Source: Candidatus Kuenenia stuttgartensis (GTDB lineage: Bacteria > Planctomycetota > Planctomycetia > Pirellulales > UBA1268). From it: a stretch of DNA of 64,000 nt. This document shows positions 39,140 through 48,192 of the stretch, one piece after another. Each line of letters begins with the position of its first letter. Position 1 is the first letter of the stretch. A program made the position numbers and the translations under genes. The stretch lies in NCBI GenBank assembly GCA_945865325.1, contig CAMBFA010000003.1:1-64000 (forward strand), written 5' to 3'. The notes below the pieces were generated by a model. That model saw only the letters and a list, made by a program, of their open reading frames with translations, had not been told where the DNA came from and searched no databases.

Positions 39140-40024
39140 CTAGCCTCGGAGGAAATAATAGCCGGCCAGGCCGAAACCGATGAGGGCCACGATCCGGCGG
39201 ACCACCGGCGCCGGCATCCGCCGCATCAATCGGACGCCAACCACCGCGCCGCAGATCGACGCCAGCGCCATCACCAGGGCCAGCGGCCAGGAGACGATGC
39301 CGCCCCCCCCCCCGACGCCGCTCGGGAGGATCGACGCGGACGCAAACACGACTGCTGTGGTGCCGTTGACCGCTGTCGCAAGGAGGTTCTTAACGGCGTT
39401 GATCCGGTGGATGTCTCCCACCCCGAGGCATCCCAGGACGGCGAGCATGAGGATGCCGATCGCGGCGCCGAAATACCCGCCGTAGACGGCCACCAGGAAC
39501 TGGAGTCCCCAGGCGAGGAGGAACATCCCGCGGGTCGGCTCGCCGTTGGGGGTGGCCCCCGATCCGCCAGCGGCGAGCCGGGCGGCAAGACGGGGCTGGA
39601 GCGCGAACAACACCGCCGCACCGAGGATCAGCCAGGGGACGAGCCGGCCGAACCAGGCCGGGGGCAGCGCGAGCAGAAGCGCGGCGCCGACGATCGCCCC
39701 GCCGACACTCGCCGGCAGGAGCCAGCGGGTCCAGCGGGTCAAGCGCGGCTGGCCATCCCGCTCGGCACGGCCCGCCCAGGCTGCGGCCATCGCGCCTGGC
39801 CAGAGGCCGAGGGTGCTGGTCGCGTTGGCGGCCACCAGTCCGGCCGGGCCATCAGGAAGGATCGCCGCCACGACCGGGAAGGTGAGGATCGTGCCCCCCC
39901 CCGCCACGGCGTTGACCGCTGCGGCGATGAAGGTGGTGGCGGCGAGAAGCAGCAGTTGCTCCAGAGGGAAGGCGTTCGACGCCCCTCCGACCGAGGCGAT
40001 ATCGGCAGCCAGCGGAAGGGGCAT
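39140..40024 (-). CDS. TSUP family (TauE/SafE) transporter
   Basis: 'FIAAAVNAVAGGGTILTFPVV', 'RINAVKNLLATAVNGTTAVVF', 'ICGAVVGVRLMRRMPAPVVRRIVALIGFGLAGYYFLRG'. Confidence 0.92.
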   Translation of the reverse strand: MPLPLAADIASVGGASNAFPLEQLLLLAATTFIAAAVNAVAGGGTILTFPVVAAILPDGPAGLVAANATSTLGLWPGAMAAAWAGRAERDGQPRLTRWTRWLLPASVGGAIVGAALLLALPPAWFGRLVPWLILGAAVLFALQPRLAARLAAGGSGATPNGEPTRGMFLLAWGLQFLVAVYGGYFGAAIGILMLAVLGCLGVGDIHRINAVKNLLATAVNGTTAVVFASASILPSGVGGGGGIVSWPLALVMALASICGAVVGVRLMRRMPAPVVRRIVALIGFGLAGYYFLRG

Positions 40025-43000
40025 CACTTCGCCCCCCGGACGGCCGCCGGATCGCGCTTGCCAGCCGCCGGCAACGCGGCCGGACGGCCACCGATGCCCT
40101 TCGCTGCGGCCGCTTCGACCGGGGCGCTGATCCCGCCGTCGACGAGCATGTAGCCGGCCCAGAACAAGGGGTGACGCATGTCGGTCAGCACCGTCTGGCC
40201 AACCCCCCGGATCCGCCCCTCGAACGCCGGATCGGGCTCCTCGGCGGAGACAAGATCGACCGCCCGCCGCCAACTCGCCGCCGGGATCGCCGTCGGGTCG
40301 TCGCTGTCGCGGACGAGCTCGGCCACGAGATCGGTGGTCGACTTCCCCCCCATCCGCCAGCGACTGACAAGCGCCGTGCGGGCGCCGGCGGCCAGCACGT
40401 CAGTGGCGGCGATAAACAACTCCTCCCCCGGCCGGGACTGTGGCTTGGTGAGCCCCGAGGCCATCGCCGACTGAACCCCCGGGAGGATGACCAGTGGCGG
40501 ACGTTTGTGCGGCGAAGCGAGCCAATCGTTGAACGTCATCCCCGACTTGGCCCCACGGTCGGGCGAACGACCGAACAGGCCGCGCAAGCCCACCGGCCCC
40601 TCACCGGCGACATTGATCTCGTCGAGGACCACGAGCGTCTCGCACAACGCAGCCGGGAGCAACGGCGAGACGACGACACCATGCTGCTGAAGTGGCTGAG
40701 CCGGGAGGACGACGGCGCGTTCGAGGGCCTGGGTGAGGCGGTCGACCGCCTCCCCGATCGCCTCCGGCCGTTCCCCACGGACGGCCCGGCCGGCATGGAT
40801 GCCAATGGGCCCACGCCCGGCCGATGGCTCCACCGGCGCCGGTGGCCTGCCAGCGACGGCCAGACTGCGAGTGGGAGCGTAACGGATGCGGCAGACGTCC
40901 CGCAGGAGCGGCGGCGGCTCGACGGTCGCCGCATCGCCGTCGGCGGGCTCGCCAGCGGAACCGGTGGGAAGGAGTTCGAACGGCAGATACCACAGCGCCC
41001 CGTCGGGCACGATCACGAGCTCCTCGATCCCCTCCGAGAGCGTGACCTTCGACTGCTCGAAGAGGAGTCGTTCGACGGTGACCATCGCGGCCCGCCAGTC
41101 GGAGGCGATGATCCGATCGGTCCCCACCGGCACGTGGGGGTCGAACAGACACAGTGCCTTCGCCAGGTGGGTCAGCTCCCGGGCCAGTGCCGCCGGTTGC
41201 CGGACCTGCCACAGGGCGACGCGGTCGCGAGACTCCAGGGCCCCCCACAGCCCCGACGCGCCCCAATGAAAAGAGAGGAGCAGTTCGCCCGGAGCCAACC
41301 TTCCACGGACATCGGCCGGGGGGAGGAGCGGGGGAAACTCGAGCCCGATCGGCTCCCGGCCGGCGGCGAGCTGATCGATCAAGACCCCGCGTTGGGCCGA
41401 GCCCTGCGCGAACGATTCCCAATCCCTCGGCTCGCCCGGCGGACCGACCCGGCGCAGCGGACCGGCGCCGCCATCCCCGCCGGCGGAGGCAAGGAGCGCG
41501 GCAGTCAGCGCCGTCCGCAGGCGGGCGTCCTCGTCGACGAGTCGGGCCAGCTCCGGATGGCGCCTGAAGAGTCCCGTCCGGCCAGCGACGGCGTCAGGCC
41601 CCAGCCCGGAGGGATCGGGGCCGAGCAGACGCTCGAGCCCCAGCCGTCGCCCTCCCACCGGCTGCGTGTCGAGCCACCGGGCCCGGGCCGAGGCCTCAGC
41701 GGCGGCCAGGGCCGCATCGCCGCCACGGCGCGCCGCGACCAACATCCACGCTTCGTGGGCCTCAGGGCGGGGCGTCGTCATCGCCGCGAGCGTGGCCAGC
41801 GGATCGATGACCAGCTCACGCGGTTGCGGGTCGCCAAGGAGCCTCGCGAAGAGCACGTCGGCCTGCCGGTCGGAGATCGTCGTCGCCCCGGCCATCACCA
41901 TCTCGACCAGCCTGCCGGTCTGGAAGAGGCGCGGGGAACGGGGGCGGGCGATCGCCAAGGCACGCTCCAACTCGGCATCCCCTGTGGTCGGATCGCCGGC
42001 GCCGTACGCCGTCAGGGCCGCGGCATGCGCGACGATGGCGCCCGGCGTCCCCTGGCCGGCATCCGTGCGGAGAAACCGCCCGTCGACCTCTCCGAGCCGG
42101 GCCCTCGCCCCCTGGAGATTGCCGGCGGCAGCCAACGCCTCCGCTTCGTGCGCCAGGAGGGTGGTCCGGAGCACGGGCAATCCACCGCGGGCCCACTCGC
42201 AGCCCCCGTGGACGGTCGCCGGCACCCCCGGCGTGCCGGCGGCCTGGTGGGCGGCAAACGCCATCCGGAATCCCTCCTCGAGCGCCCGGGCATCGCCGAA
42301 CTCGGCCGCCGCGTAGGTTGCCTCCTCGAACCACCGTGCGGCGCCGATGGAATCGTCGCGGGCCAGCGCGATCCGCCCGAGCACGAGCAGGCCCCAGGCC
42401 GTCAAGGGGTGATCGAGTTTGCCGCCGAGGGCCACGCCGCGCTCGAGCAGCGGCACCGCCTGATCGAGCCGGCCCTGCGACCATGCCGCGGTTCCCAGCG
42501 CCACGTCGATCCACGACTGCGACCAGTGGTTCGGGGGCGCCGGGCGCTTCGCAAGGGCATTGTTCAACCCATCGATCGCATTCCCCTCGCCGGCGAGCGG
42601 CCCGAGGATCACGGCCCGCCGGTAGATCGCGATCACGAGGGCCCGCATGATCTCATGAGGACGGATCGGAACATTGACCGGGGCCGCGAGCACTCCCCCC
42701 TGCTGGAGCACCTTCTGGGGATCGACCGGCGTCTGCCGGATCGTCATCGTGTCGGGAAACGTCGCCGGCTTGGTGCCCCGCGCGCTCCGCCCCCAGGTGG
42801 CCACGCGCGGGCGCGGCGAAGGCTGCGGTCCCTGGGTCGGAAACTGGACCGCCAGCAACCACTCGGCATGCACGGTGCCGAGGCCGATCGCCTCCTCGTA
42901 AGCGGCGACGGAATCCCGCCAGCTACCGAGCTCGTACTGCGATTCACCGATCGCAGTGGCGGAGGCGATCGAGTCGATCCAGCGCTGGTTCCCGGCACGG

Positions 43001-43218
43001 ACCCCCGCCCCGTAATCCCGGCCGGCCGTTTCCAGGGCCACGCCATAGTCGCCGTTGGCCAGCGCCGCGAGCGTGGCATCAAAGGCGATCGTCGGCACGG
43101 TCTGGGCCCCGCGGGGCACGATCTGGGCCCGGGCCACACCCAGGCTCAACAGGGCCGTCACCGCGAGGATCGCGGCCGATCGGCGGAACAGCGACTGCCA
43201 GAGAACAACACGCCACAT
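40024..43218 (-). CDS. Large secreted CHAT-fold protein with helical repeats, catalytic dyad apparently absent
   Basis: C-terminal 'LVILPGVQSAMASG...GEELFIAATDVLAAGARTALVSRWRMGGKSTTDLVAELVRD...RHPLFWAGYMLVDGG' matches CHAT layout; N-terminal signal segment. Confidence 0.78.
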   Translation of the reverse strand: MWRVVLWQSLFRRSAAILAVTALLSLGVARAQIVPRGAQTVPTIAFDATLAALANGDYGVALETAGRDYGAGVRAGNQRWIDSIASATAIGESQYELGSWRDSVAAYEEAIGLGTVHAEWLLAVQFPTQGPQPSPRPRVATWGRSARGTKPATFPDTMTIRQTPVDPQKVLQQGGVLAAPVNVPIRPHEIMRALVIAIYRRAVILGPLAGEGNAIDGLNNALAKRPAPPNHWSQSWIDVALGTAAWSQGRLDQAVPLLERGVALGGKLDHPLTAWGLLVLGRIALARDDSIGAARWFEEATYAAAEFGDARALEEGFRMAFAAHQAAGTPGVPATVHGGCEWARGGLPVLRTTLLAHEAEALAAAGNLQGARARLGEVDGRFLRTDAGQGTPGAIVAHAAALTAYGAGDPTTGDAELERALAIARPRSPRLFQTGRLVEMVMAGATTISDRQADVLFARLLGDPQPRELVIDPLATLAAMTTPRPEAHEAWMLVAARRGGDAALAAAEASARARWLDTQPVGGRRLGLERLLGPDPSGLGPDAVAGRTGLFRRHPELARLVDEDARLRTALTAALLASAGGDGGAGPLRRVGPPGEPRDWESFAQGSAQRGVLIDQLAAGREPIGLEFPPLLPPADVRGRLAPGELLLSFHWGASGLWGALESRDRVALWQVRQPAALARELTHLAKALCLFDPHVPVGTDRIIASDWRAAMVTVERLLFEQSKVTLSEGIEELVIVPDGALWYLPFELLPTGSAGEPADGDAATVEPPPLLRDVCRIRYAPTRSLAVAGRPPAPVEPSAGRGPIGIHAGRAVRGERPEAIGEAVDRLTQALERAVVLPAQPLQQHGVVVSPLLPAALCETLVVLDEINVAGEGPVGLRGLFGRSPDRGAKSGMTFNDWLASPHKRPPLVILPGVQSAMASGLTKPQSRPGEELFIAATDVLAAGARTALVSRWRMGGKSTTDLVAELVRDSDDPTAIPAASWRRAVDLVSAEEPDPAFEGRIRGVGQTVLTDMRHPLFWAGYMLVDGGISAPVEAAAAKGIGGRPAALPAAGKRDPAAVRGAK

Positions 43219-43502
43219 GCCGTCAGTTGTACACCCTCCCCACGCGCCCGCCGACCCGAGAGTCGGGTCCGTGACCAGGAATCCCAGCCCGCCGTCAGAC
43301 CGTCGACCGACCGGTAGTCTGGGAAACGTCGGGCAGCCGGGGAGGCTCCGCTGGCGCCGTTTCGAACGATCGCAACGGTTTGTCAAAGTTTGGCGGTTCT
43401 GCCGGCCGATACCACTGCGGTCGGCGGCGGATCGACCCTGCCGGGCCTGGCCCGACAGCGAACCGTGACGCGGAACAAAGCACCGATGCAGGGGCGAGAA
43501 CC

Positions 43503-43763
43503 ATGAGATCATCGACTCCGGAACGGCCGACCCATACCGAGACCCGCCTCGGCGTCCGCGCGGCCCTGCTGGCGGGCGTGGCCCTGGCCAGCGTCGGGCT
43601 GACGGGCTGTCAGGTCGACATCGGGGGGCAGACGCTCCCCAGCGCCTACTACCTCCAGGACGACATCCAATACTTCCCGGCCGGACCGGAGTTCAAACTC
43701 TCCAAGGAAGCAGCCGCTCTCAAGGCTGCCACCCCGGTCCCGGCCGACGACTGCTGCAACTGA
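43503..43763 (+). CDS. Small lipoprotein-like hypothetical
   Basis: 'LGVRAALLAGVALASVGLTGCQVDIGGQTLPSAYYLQDDIQYFPAGPEF'; lipobox LTGC. Confidence 0.7.
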   Translation: MRSSTPERPTHTETRLGVRAALLAGVALASVGLTGCQVDIGGQTLPSAYYLQDDIQYFPAGPEFKLSKEAAALKAATPVPADDCCN

Positions 43764-43813
43764 CCACAGGTTGCCACGTCTCTGTCCGGAACCTTGGCAC
43801 CGACGACTTTCTC

Positions 43814-43850
43814 CGACACCCCGTCTCCTCGGACGGGGTGTCGATGTTTT
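43814..43850 (+). terminator. Intrinsic terminator-like hairpin
   Basis: cgacaccccgtc-tcctcg-gacggggtgtcg perfect 12-bp stem followed by atgtttt, downstream of 43503..43763. Confidence 0.7.
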
Positions 43851-43872
43851 CCAAGCGCGTTCAACGCCGCCG

Positions 43873-44772
43873 TCACGGCCGCGTGAATCCGCGGCCGCCG
43901 AGCCAATCGACCAGACGCGCCGGCCAGTCGGCGGTGCCCGGGGACTGCTCCCGGCGCCGCAGGCCGTAGCCATGCCCCCCGCGCTCGTAGACGTGCAGTT
44001 CGGCCGGCACCTTCGCGTCGAGCAGCGTGGCAAACAGCGCCACCGCCCCCTGCGCCGGCGAAGCGGTGTCGTCCGCGGTCTGGGCGATGAACATCGGGGA
44101 GGTGGCGGCATCGATCTCGACCCCCGGCCACAGCCCCTTTCCTTCATTGCCAAGCACGCGCCATGGGTAGACAAGGATCGTGGCATCGGGACGGGCTGAC
44201 GGGGCGGTGTCGGCCCCCGGGAACGACGCCTTCGTGGTGGCAGCCACCAGCGCCGTGTGGCCCCCCGCGGAAAAACCCATCAGCCCGATGCGGTCCGGAT
44301 CGATCCCCAGTTCGAGGGCCCGCCCGCGGACCACCGAAACGCTCTTCTGGGCATCCATCACCGGCCCGGCATCGGGATTCGCGAAGGCACCGGTGGGGAC
44401 CCGGTAGAGGAGGGTGAGGGCGACGATGCCATGCCCATTCAGGAACCGGCCGATCTCTCCCCCCTCATGATCATCGGCAAGGATGTTGTATCCCCCACCT
44501 GGGAGTATAATCACCGCCGGACGGGGCCCACTGGCACGCGGCGGCAGGGGATGGAGGATGAGGCGAGGATCGGAGACGAACGACCGGCGCTGGATGTCGT
44601 CCTTCCCCCGTTCCACTTTCTCGGCCGGTTCCTCCGGCACCCGATCCCCCGGCACCCCTTCCGGCCAGAGGCGGATGTCACGATCCGCGTCGGCGGCGGA
44701 CGCGCCGTCGGACCCGACGGTGAACATCGCGGCCAGGAGAAAAGGGATGACGCCGGGGCATCGCGCGCGCAT
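43873..44772 (-). CDS. Secreted alpha/beta hydrolase (acetyl-xylan-esterase-like)
   Basis: 'AVIILPGGGYNILADDHEGGEIGRFLNGHGI', 'IGLMGFSAGGHTAL', 'HVYERGGHGYGL'. Confidence 0.9.
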   Translation of the reverse strand: MRARCPGVIPFLLAAMFTVGSDGASAADADRDIRLWPEGVPGDRVPEEPAEKVERGKDDIQRRSFVSDPRLILHPLPPRASGPRPAVIILPGGGYNILADDHEGGEIGRFLNGHGIVALTLLYRVPTGAFANPDAGPVMDAQKSVSVVRGRALELGIDPDRIGLMGFSAGGHTALVAATTKASFPGADTAPSARPDATILVYPWRVLGNEGKGLWPGVEIDAATSPMFIAQTADDTASPAQGAVALFATLLDAKVPAELHVYERGGHGYGLRRREQSPGTADWPARLVDWLGGRGFTRP

Positions 44773-44834
44773 GGTTTTTCGTCTCAGGGGAGGTCAGGGT
44801 GGACGGGACGATCCACCTGCGTCAGGAAAACGGG

Positions 44835-45962
44835 TCAGGAAAACGGGTTGCCGCGGGGAACGATCGGCCAGACGATGCGTTCGCCGGAGAGCCCCGACGC
44901 AAAGGCGGCGGCCGTCATTTCCACCGTTGTCTGGCCGGCGAACATCCCCGCCGTCGGCTCCCGGTCCTCGACGATCGCCGCGACGAGATCGGCAGCGGCC
45001 CGCCGCGCCCACGAAGCGCGCTCGGCGGTCCGATCGGCTTCCTCGACGGGGAGTCCGGCGCCGATCCCCTCGGGGCCGATCGGCAGCCAGGGAACCTCCT
45101 TGTCGACGCGCCACAGCGGCGCCTCGCGGAGATACGCGTGGGGAAGGTTGTCGGGGCGGATGTGGATCGCTCCCTTCGTGCCGACGAGGGTCAGGGAGAA
45201 GTTGGGCTGCTTCAGCCCGGCCTCGCGGACGCTGGCGAAGAACCCGACCGGTCCGTCGGCCAGCCCGTACATCGCCTCGACGGCATCGCCGGCGATCTCC
45301 CCGAGCCCCTCGGGGCCTTCGGTGGCATCCGCTGGCGTGATCGGCCTGCCGTCGCGCGTGATCGTGGCCTGGCACCAGCGGGGGGCCCCGCCAAGGTCGG
45401 CCATCATGTCGAGGACATGGCATCCGAGCACCCACAGATCCTCGCCGCCGCCACGCGCATCCTCTTTTCCGCGGCCCCGGAGCTCGAGGAGCCGGCCGAT
45501 ACGGCCATCTTCGACGAGATCGCGGACGACCGCGTAGGTGGGGCTGTGGCGGTTGACCATCGCCAGGGCGAGCTTCGTTCCCGAGGCCCGGCAGGCGGCG
45601 ATGACCGCGTCGGCCTCGGCGGCCGTGCGCACGAAGGGCTTCTCCAGAAAGATCCCCTCCACCCCCGCCTCCGCGGCGGCGATCGCCATCTCCGCATGGC
45701 AGTCGATGTGGCGCATGCAGAGCGAGACGATCTCCGGCTTGACCTCCGCCAGCATCGCGCGCCAGTCGCGGAATCCCAACGGGGGGTTCCCGGCAGCGCG
45801 GCCGAGCCGCTCGACGGCCTTGCCGAGGCCGTCGGCCGATTCGTCGGCCACGGCGACCAGCTCCGTCCCCTCGACCGCGGTCCACAGTTCGTCGATCGCG
45901 TGCCCCCAGTCGCCCCGTCCCGTCCTGCCGACGACCGCGACTCGCAGCGGTTGCGTTGTCAT
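44835..45962 (-). CDS. Gfo/Idh/MocA family oxidoreductase
   Basis: 'LRVAVVGRTGRGDWGHAIDELW', 'GVEGIFLEKPFVRTAAEADAVIAACRA'. Confidence 0.9.
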   Translation of the reverse strand: MTTQPLRVAVVGRTGRGDWGHAIDELWTAVEGTELVAVADESADGLGKAVERLGRAAGNPPLGFRDWRAMLAEVKPEIVSLCMRHIDCHAEMAIAAAEAGVEGIFLEKPFVRTAAEADAVIAACRASGTKLALAMVNRHSPTYAVVRDLVEDGRIGRLLELRGRGKEDARGGGEDLWVLGCHVLDMMADLGGAPRWCQATITRDGRPITPADATEGPEGLGEIAGDAVEAMYGLADGPVGFFASVREAGLKQPNFSLTLVGTKGAIHIRPDNLPHAYLREAPLWRVDKEVPWLPIGPEGIGAGLPVEEADRTAERASWARRAAADLVAAIVEDREPTAGMFAGQTTVEMTAAAFASGLSGERIVWPIVPRGNPFS

Positions 45963-46088
45963 TGTCTGACCCCTCCCACGATGTCGTCCCACTCACGCCC
46001 GCTGCTGCCACGGGCGGTCGGGAAGCGTATGATCCTCTCCGCCCCGCGGAAGTTGTAACACATGCCGCGCCTCGGAGGTGTCGCCACG

Positions 46089-47027
46089 ATGCCCTGCGAC
46101 CACGACCACCGCGACGGAACAGGCCACGGCGGCCACCGGCACTTCTCACCGGAGCGGCTCGACCGGGCGATGGCCATTGGCGTCGGTCTGAATGCGGCTT
46201 TCGTGCTCGTCGAGATCGCCGCCGGCCTGTGGGGGGGATCGCTGGCGCTGGTGGCCGATGCCGGTCACAATGCCGGCGACGTGGTCGGCCTCCTCCTGGC
46301 GTGGGGCGCCTCCCGCCTCGCCCGCCGCCCGCCGACCAACCGCTATACCTGGGGCTTCCGCCGATCGACGATCTACGCCGCCCTGGCCAACGCCTTGCTC
46401 CTGATCGTGGCCTGCGGCGGCATCCTCTGGGAGGCGATCCACCGCCTCCGTGATCCAGTCTCCGTGGCGGGGCCGTGGGTGGGGATCGTGGCCGCGGCCG
46501 GCGTCGTGATCAACACGCTGACAGCGCTCCTCTTCCTCCGCGGTTCGCACACCGACGCCAACGTCCGCGGGGCCTTCCTCCACATGGCGGCCGATGCCGC
46601 CGTCTCGGCCGGGGTGGTCGTGGCGGGGATCGTGATCGCGTTCACCGGGATCAACCGAATCGACCCACTGGTGGGGATCGCGATCACGGTGGCGATCCTC
46701 GCCGGCACCTGGGGATTGCTCCGCGAGAGCATCGATCTCGCCCTCGACGCCGTGCCGCGGGGAATCGAGCCGGCCGCCATCACCGACCTCCTCGCCGCGA
46801 TCCCGGGGGTCAGCGAGGTCCACGATCTCCACGTCTGGAATGCGAGCACCTCGGAGATCTCGTTGACGGTCCATCTTGTCGTTCCCGCACGGGATGGACA
46901 CGAGCGGGTGCTCGCCACGGCGTCGGACGATCTCCGCGCCCGCTTCGGCATCGCCCACACAACGATCCAACTGGAGTCCGAGGAGGCGTGCCGCTGCTGC
47001 CCGCAGAGACCCGCCGACAGCCTATGA
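46089..47027 (+). CDS. Cation diffusion facilitator (CzcD/ZitB-like)
   Basis: 'HDHRDGTGHGGHRHFSPERLDRAMAIGVGLNAAFVLVEIAAGLWGGSLALVADAGHNAGDVVGLLLAWGA', 'HDLHVWNASTSEISLTVHLV'. Confidence 0.95.
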   Translation: MPCDHDHRDGTGHGGHRHFSPERLDRAMAIGVGLNAAFVLVEIAAGLWGGSLALVADAGHNAGDVVGLLLAWGASRLARRPPTNRYTWGFRRSTIYAALANALLLIVACGGILWEAIHRLRDPVSVAGPWVGIVAAAGVVINTLTALLFLRGSHTDANVRGAFLHMAADAAVSAGVVVAGIVIAFTGINRIDPLVGIAITVAILAGTWGLLRESIDLALDAVPRGIEPAAITDLLAAIPGVSEVHDLHVWNASTSEISLTVHLVVPARDGHERVLATASDDLRARFGIAHTTIQLESEEACRCCPQRPADSL

Positions 47028-47046
47028 GGATCAGCCGCCGGACCGA

Positions 47047-48192
47047 TCAGGCCACCGACCCACCGACCGTTGTGGTCGGGGCGACCTTCGCCGCCGGTGC
47101 CGCGGGGCAGAAGCGACGGAACCGCCACTCGGTCCAAGCCGTCAGCACCGCCGCCAGGAAGACGACGGTCAACGGCAGACAACGCCGAACGTCGGTCGGC
47201 ACGGATGGCTCGAGCATCATCCAGCCGGCGACCGACCCCGCCGCGGCCAGCAGTGCATAGAGCAGCGCGACGGCCGCGTGGCTGATCCCCGAACGAACCA
47301 AGCGGTGGAAGAGGAACTCGCGGTGCGGCACGAGTGGATTGTGACCCCCCCAGACCCGCCGGATCACCGTCAGAAGCGGGTCGTAGATGTAGGGCCAGGC
47401 CGCCATCGCCAGCGGCATGAAGTTCAGTTCCGTCGAACCGGTCACGTCAAACAGGGTCAAGGCGGCAAAGAAGGTCCCCAGGAACGCACTCCCGACGTCC
47501 CCCATGAACACCCGGGCCGGGGCCCAATTGAAGACGAGGAATCCGGCGGCGGCAGCGCCGACGAAGGACGACAGCAAAACGACCGGAAAGTCGCCGTCGG
47601 AGTACGAGATACCGACGAACCCGACCGCCACGGCCACCGCCGCAAGCGCCGCCATGCCATCCGACCCATCCATGAAGTTGAAGGCGTTGATGAACCCCAC
47701 GATCCACACGACGCTCAGCGGCCAGGCCAGCCAGCCGAAATCGATCAACGGCACCCCCGGCATGTTCAGCCCGCGGACCGGGCCGAGCACGGCCACAATC
47801 CCCGCCGCCACGCCGATCTGCACGACGAGCCGGAGGAGGGCCCGGAGCGGACGGATGTCGTCCCAGAAGCCGACGATGGCGATGATGAAACTGGGGAGGA
47901 TGACGCCCAGGGCCACCGGGAGGGCATAGAACGGCCAGCGGAAACAGACCGCCGTCGAGGCCAGGCAACAGGTCAACACCAGGGCTATCCCCCCGCCCCG
48001 GGCGGTGGGAAGTGAGTGGGCGCTGCGATCACTCGGCACGTCGACCAGACGCAACCGCGTCGCGAGGAGAATCATCACATCGACGAGCACGGCCGTGACG
48101 ACAAACACCACGAGGGCCAGGCCTGGCCAGAGGATCGACTCGAGCGAGTCGAGCGTCGGGAACAGTGGTTCCAGCGCCGGGGGTGGGTTCAC
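47047..48192 (-). CDS. WecA/MraY-family polyprenyl-phosphate glycosyl-1-phosphate transferase
   Basis: 'RLVDVPSDRSAHSLPTARGGGIALV', 'FINAFNFMDGSDGMAAL', 'FMGDVGSAFLGTFFAAL'. Confidence 0.93.
   Translation of the reverse strand: MNPPPALEPLFPTLDSLESILWPGLALVVFVVTAVLVDVMILLATRLRLVDVPSDRSAHSLPTARGGGIALVLTCCLASTAVCFRWPFYALPVALGVILPSFIIAIVGFWDDIRPLRALLRLVVQIGVAAGIVAVLGPVRGLNMPGVPLIDFGWLAWPLSVVWIVGFINAFNFMDGSDGMAALAAVAVAVGFVGISYSDGDFPVVLLSSFVGAAAAGFLVFNWAPARVFMGDVGSAFLGTFFAALTLFDVTGSTELNFMPLAMAAWPYIYDPLLTVIRRVWGGHNPLVPHREFLFHRLVRSGISHAAVALLYALLAAAGSVAGWMMLEPSVPTDVRRCLPLTVVFLAAVLTAWTEWRFRRFCPAAPAAKVAPTTTVGGSVA

Noticed and set aside
40171-43317. 1048-aa + strand ORF antisense to the CHAT-like protein
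   Set aside because: Shadow ORF; Arg/Gly/Pro-rich, no domain pattern, while the minus frame has a signal peptide and CHAT layout.
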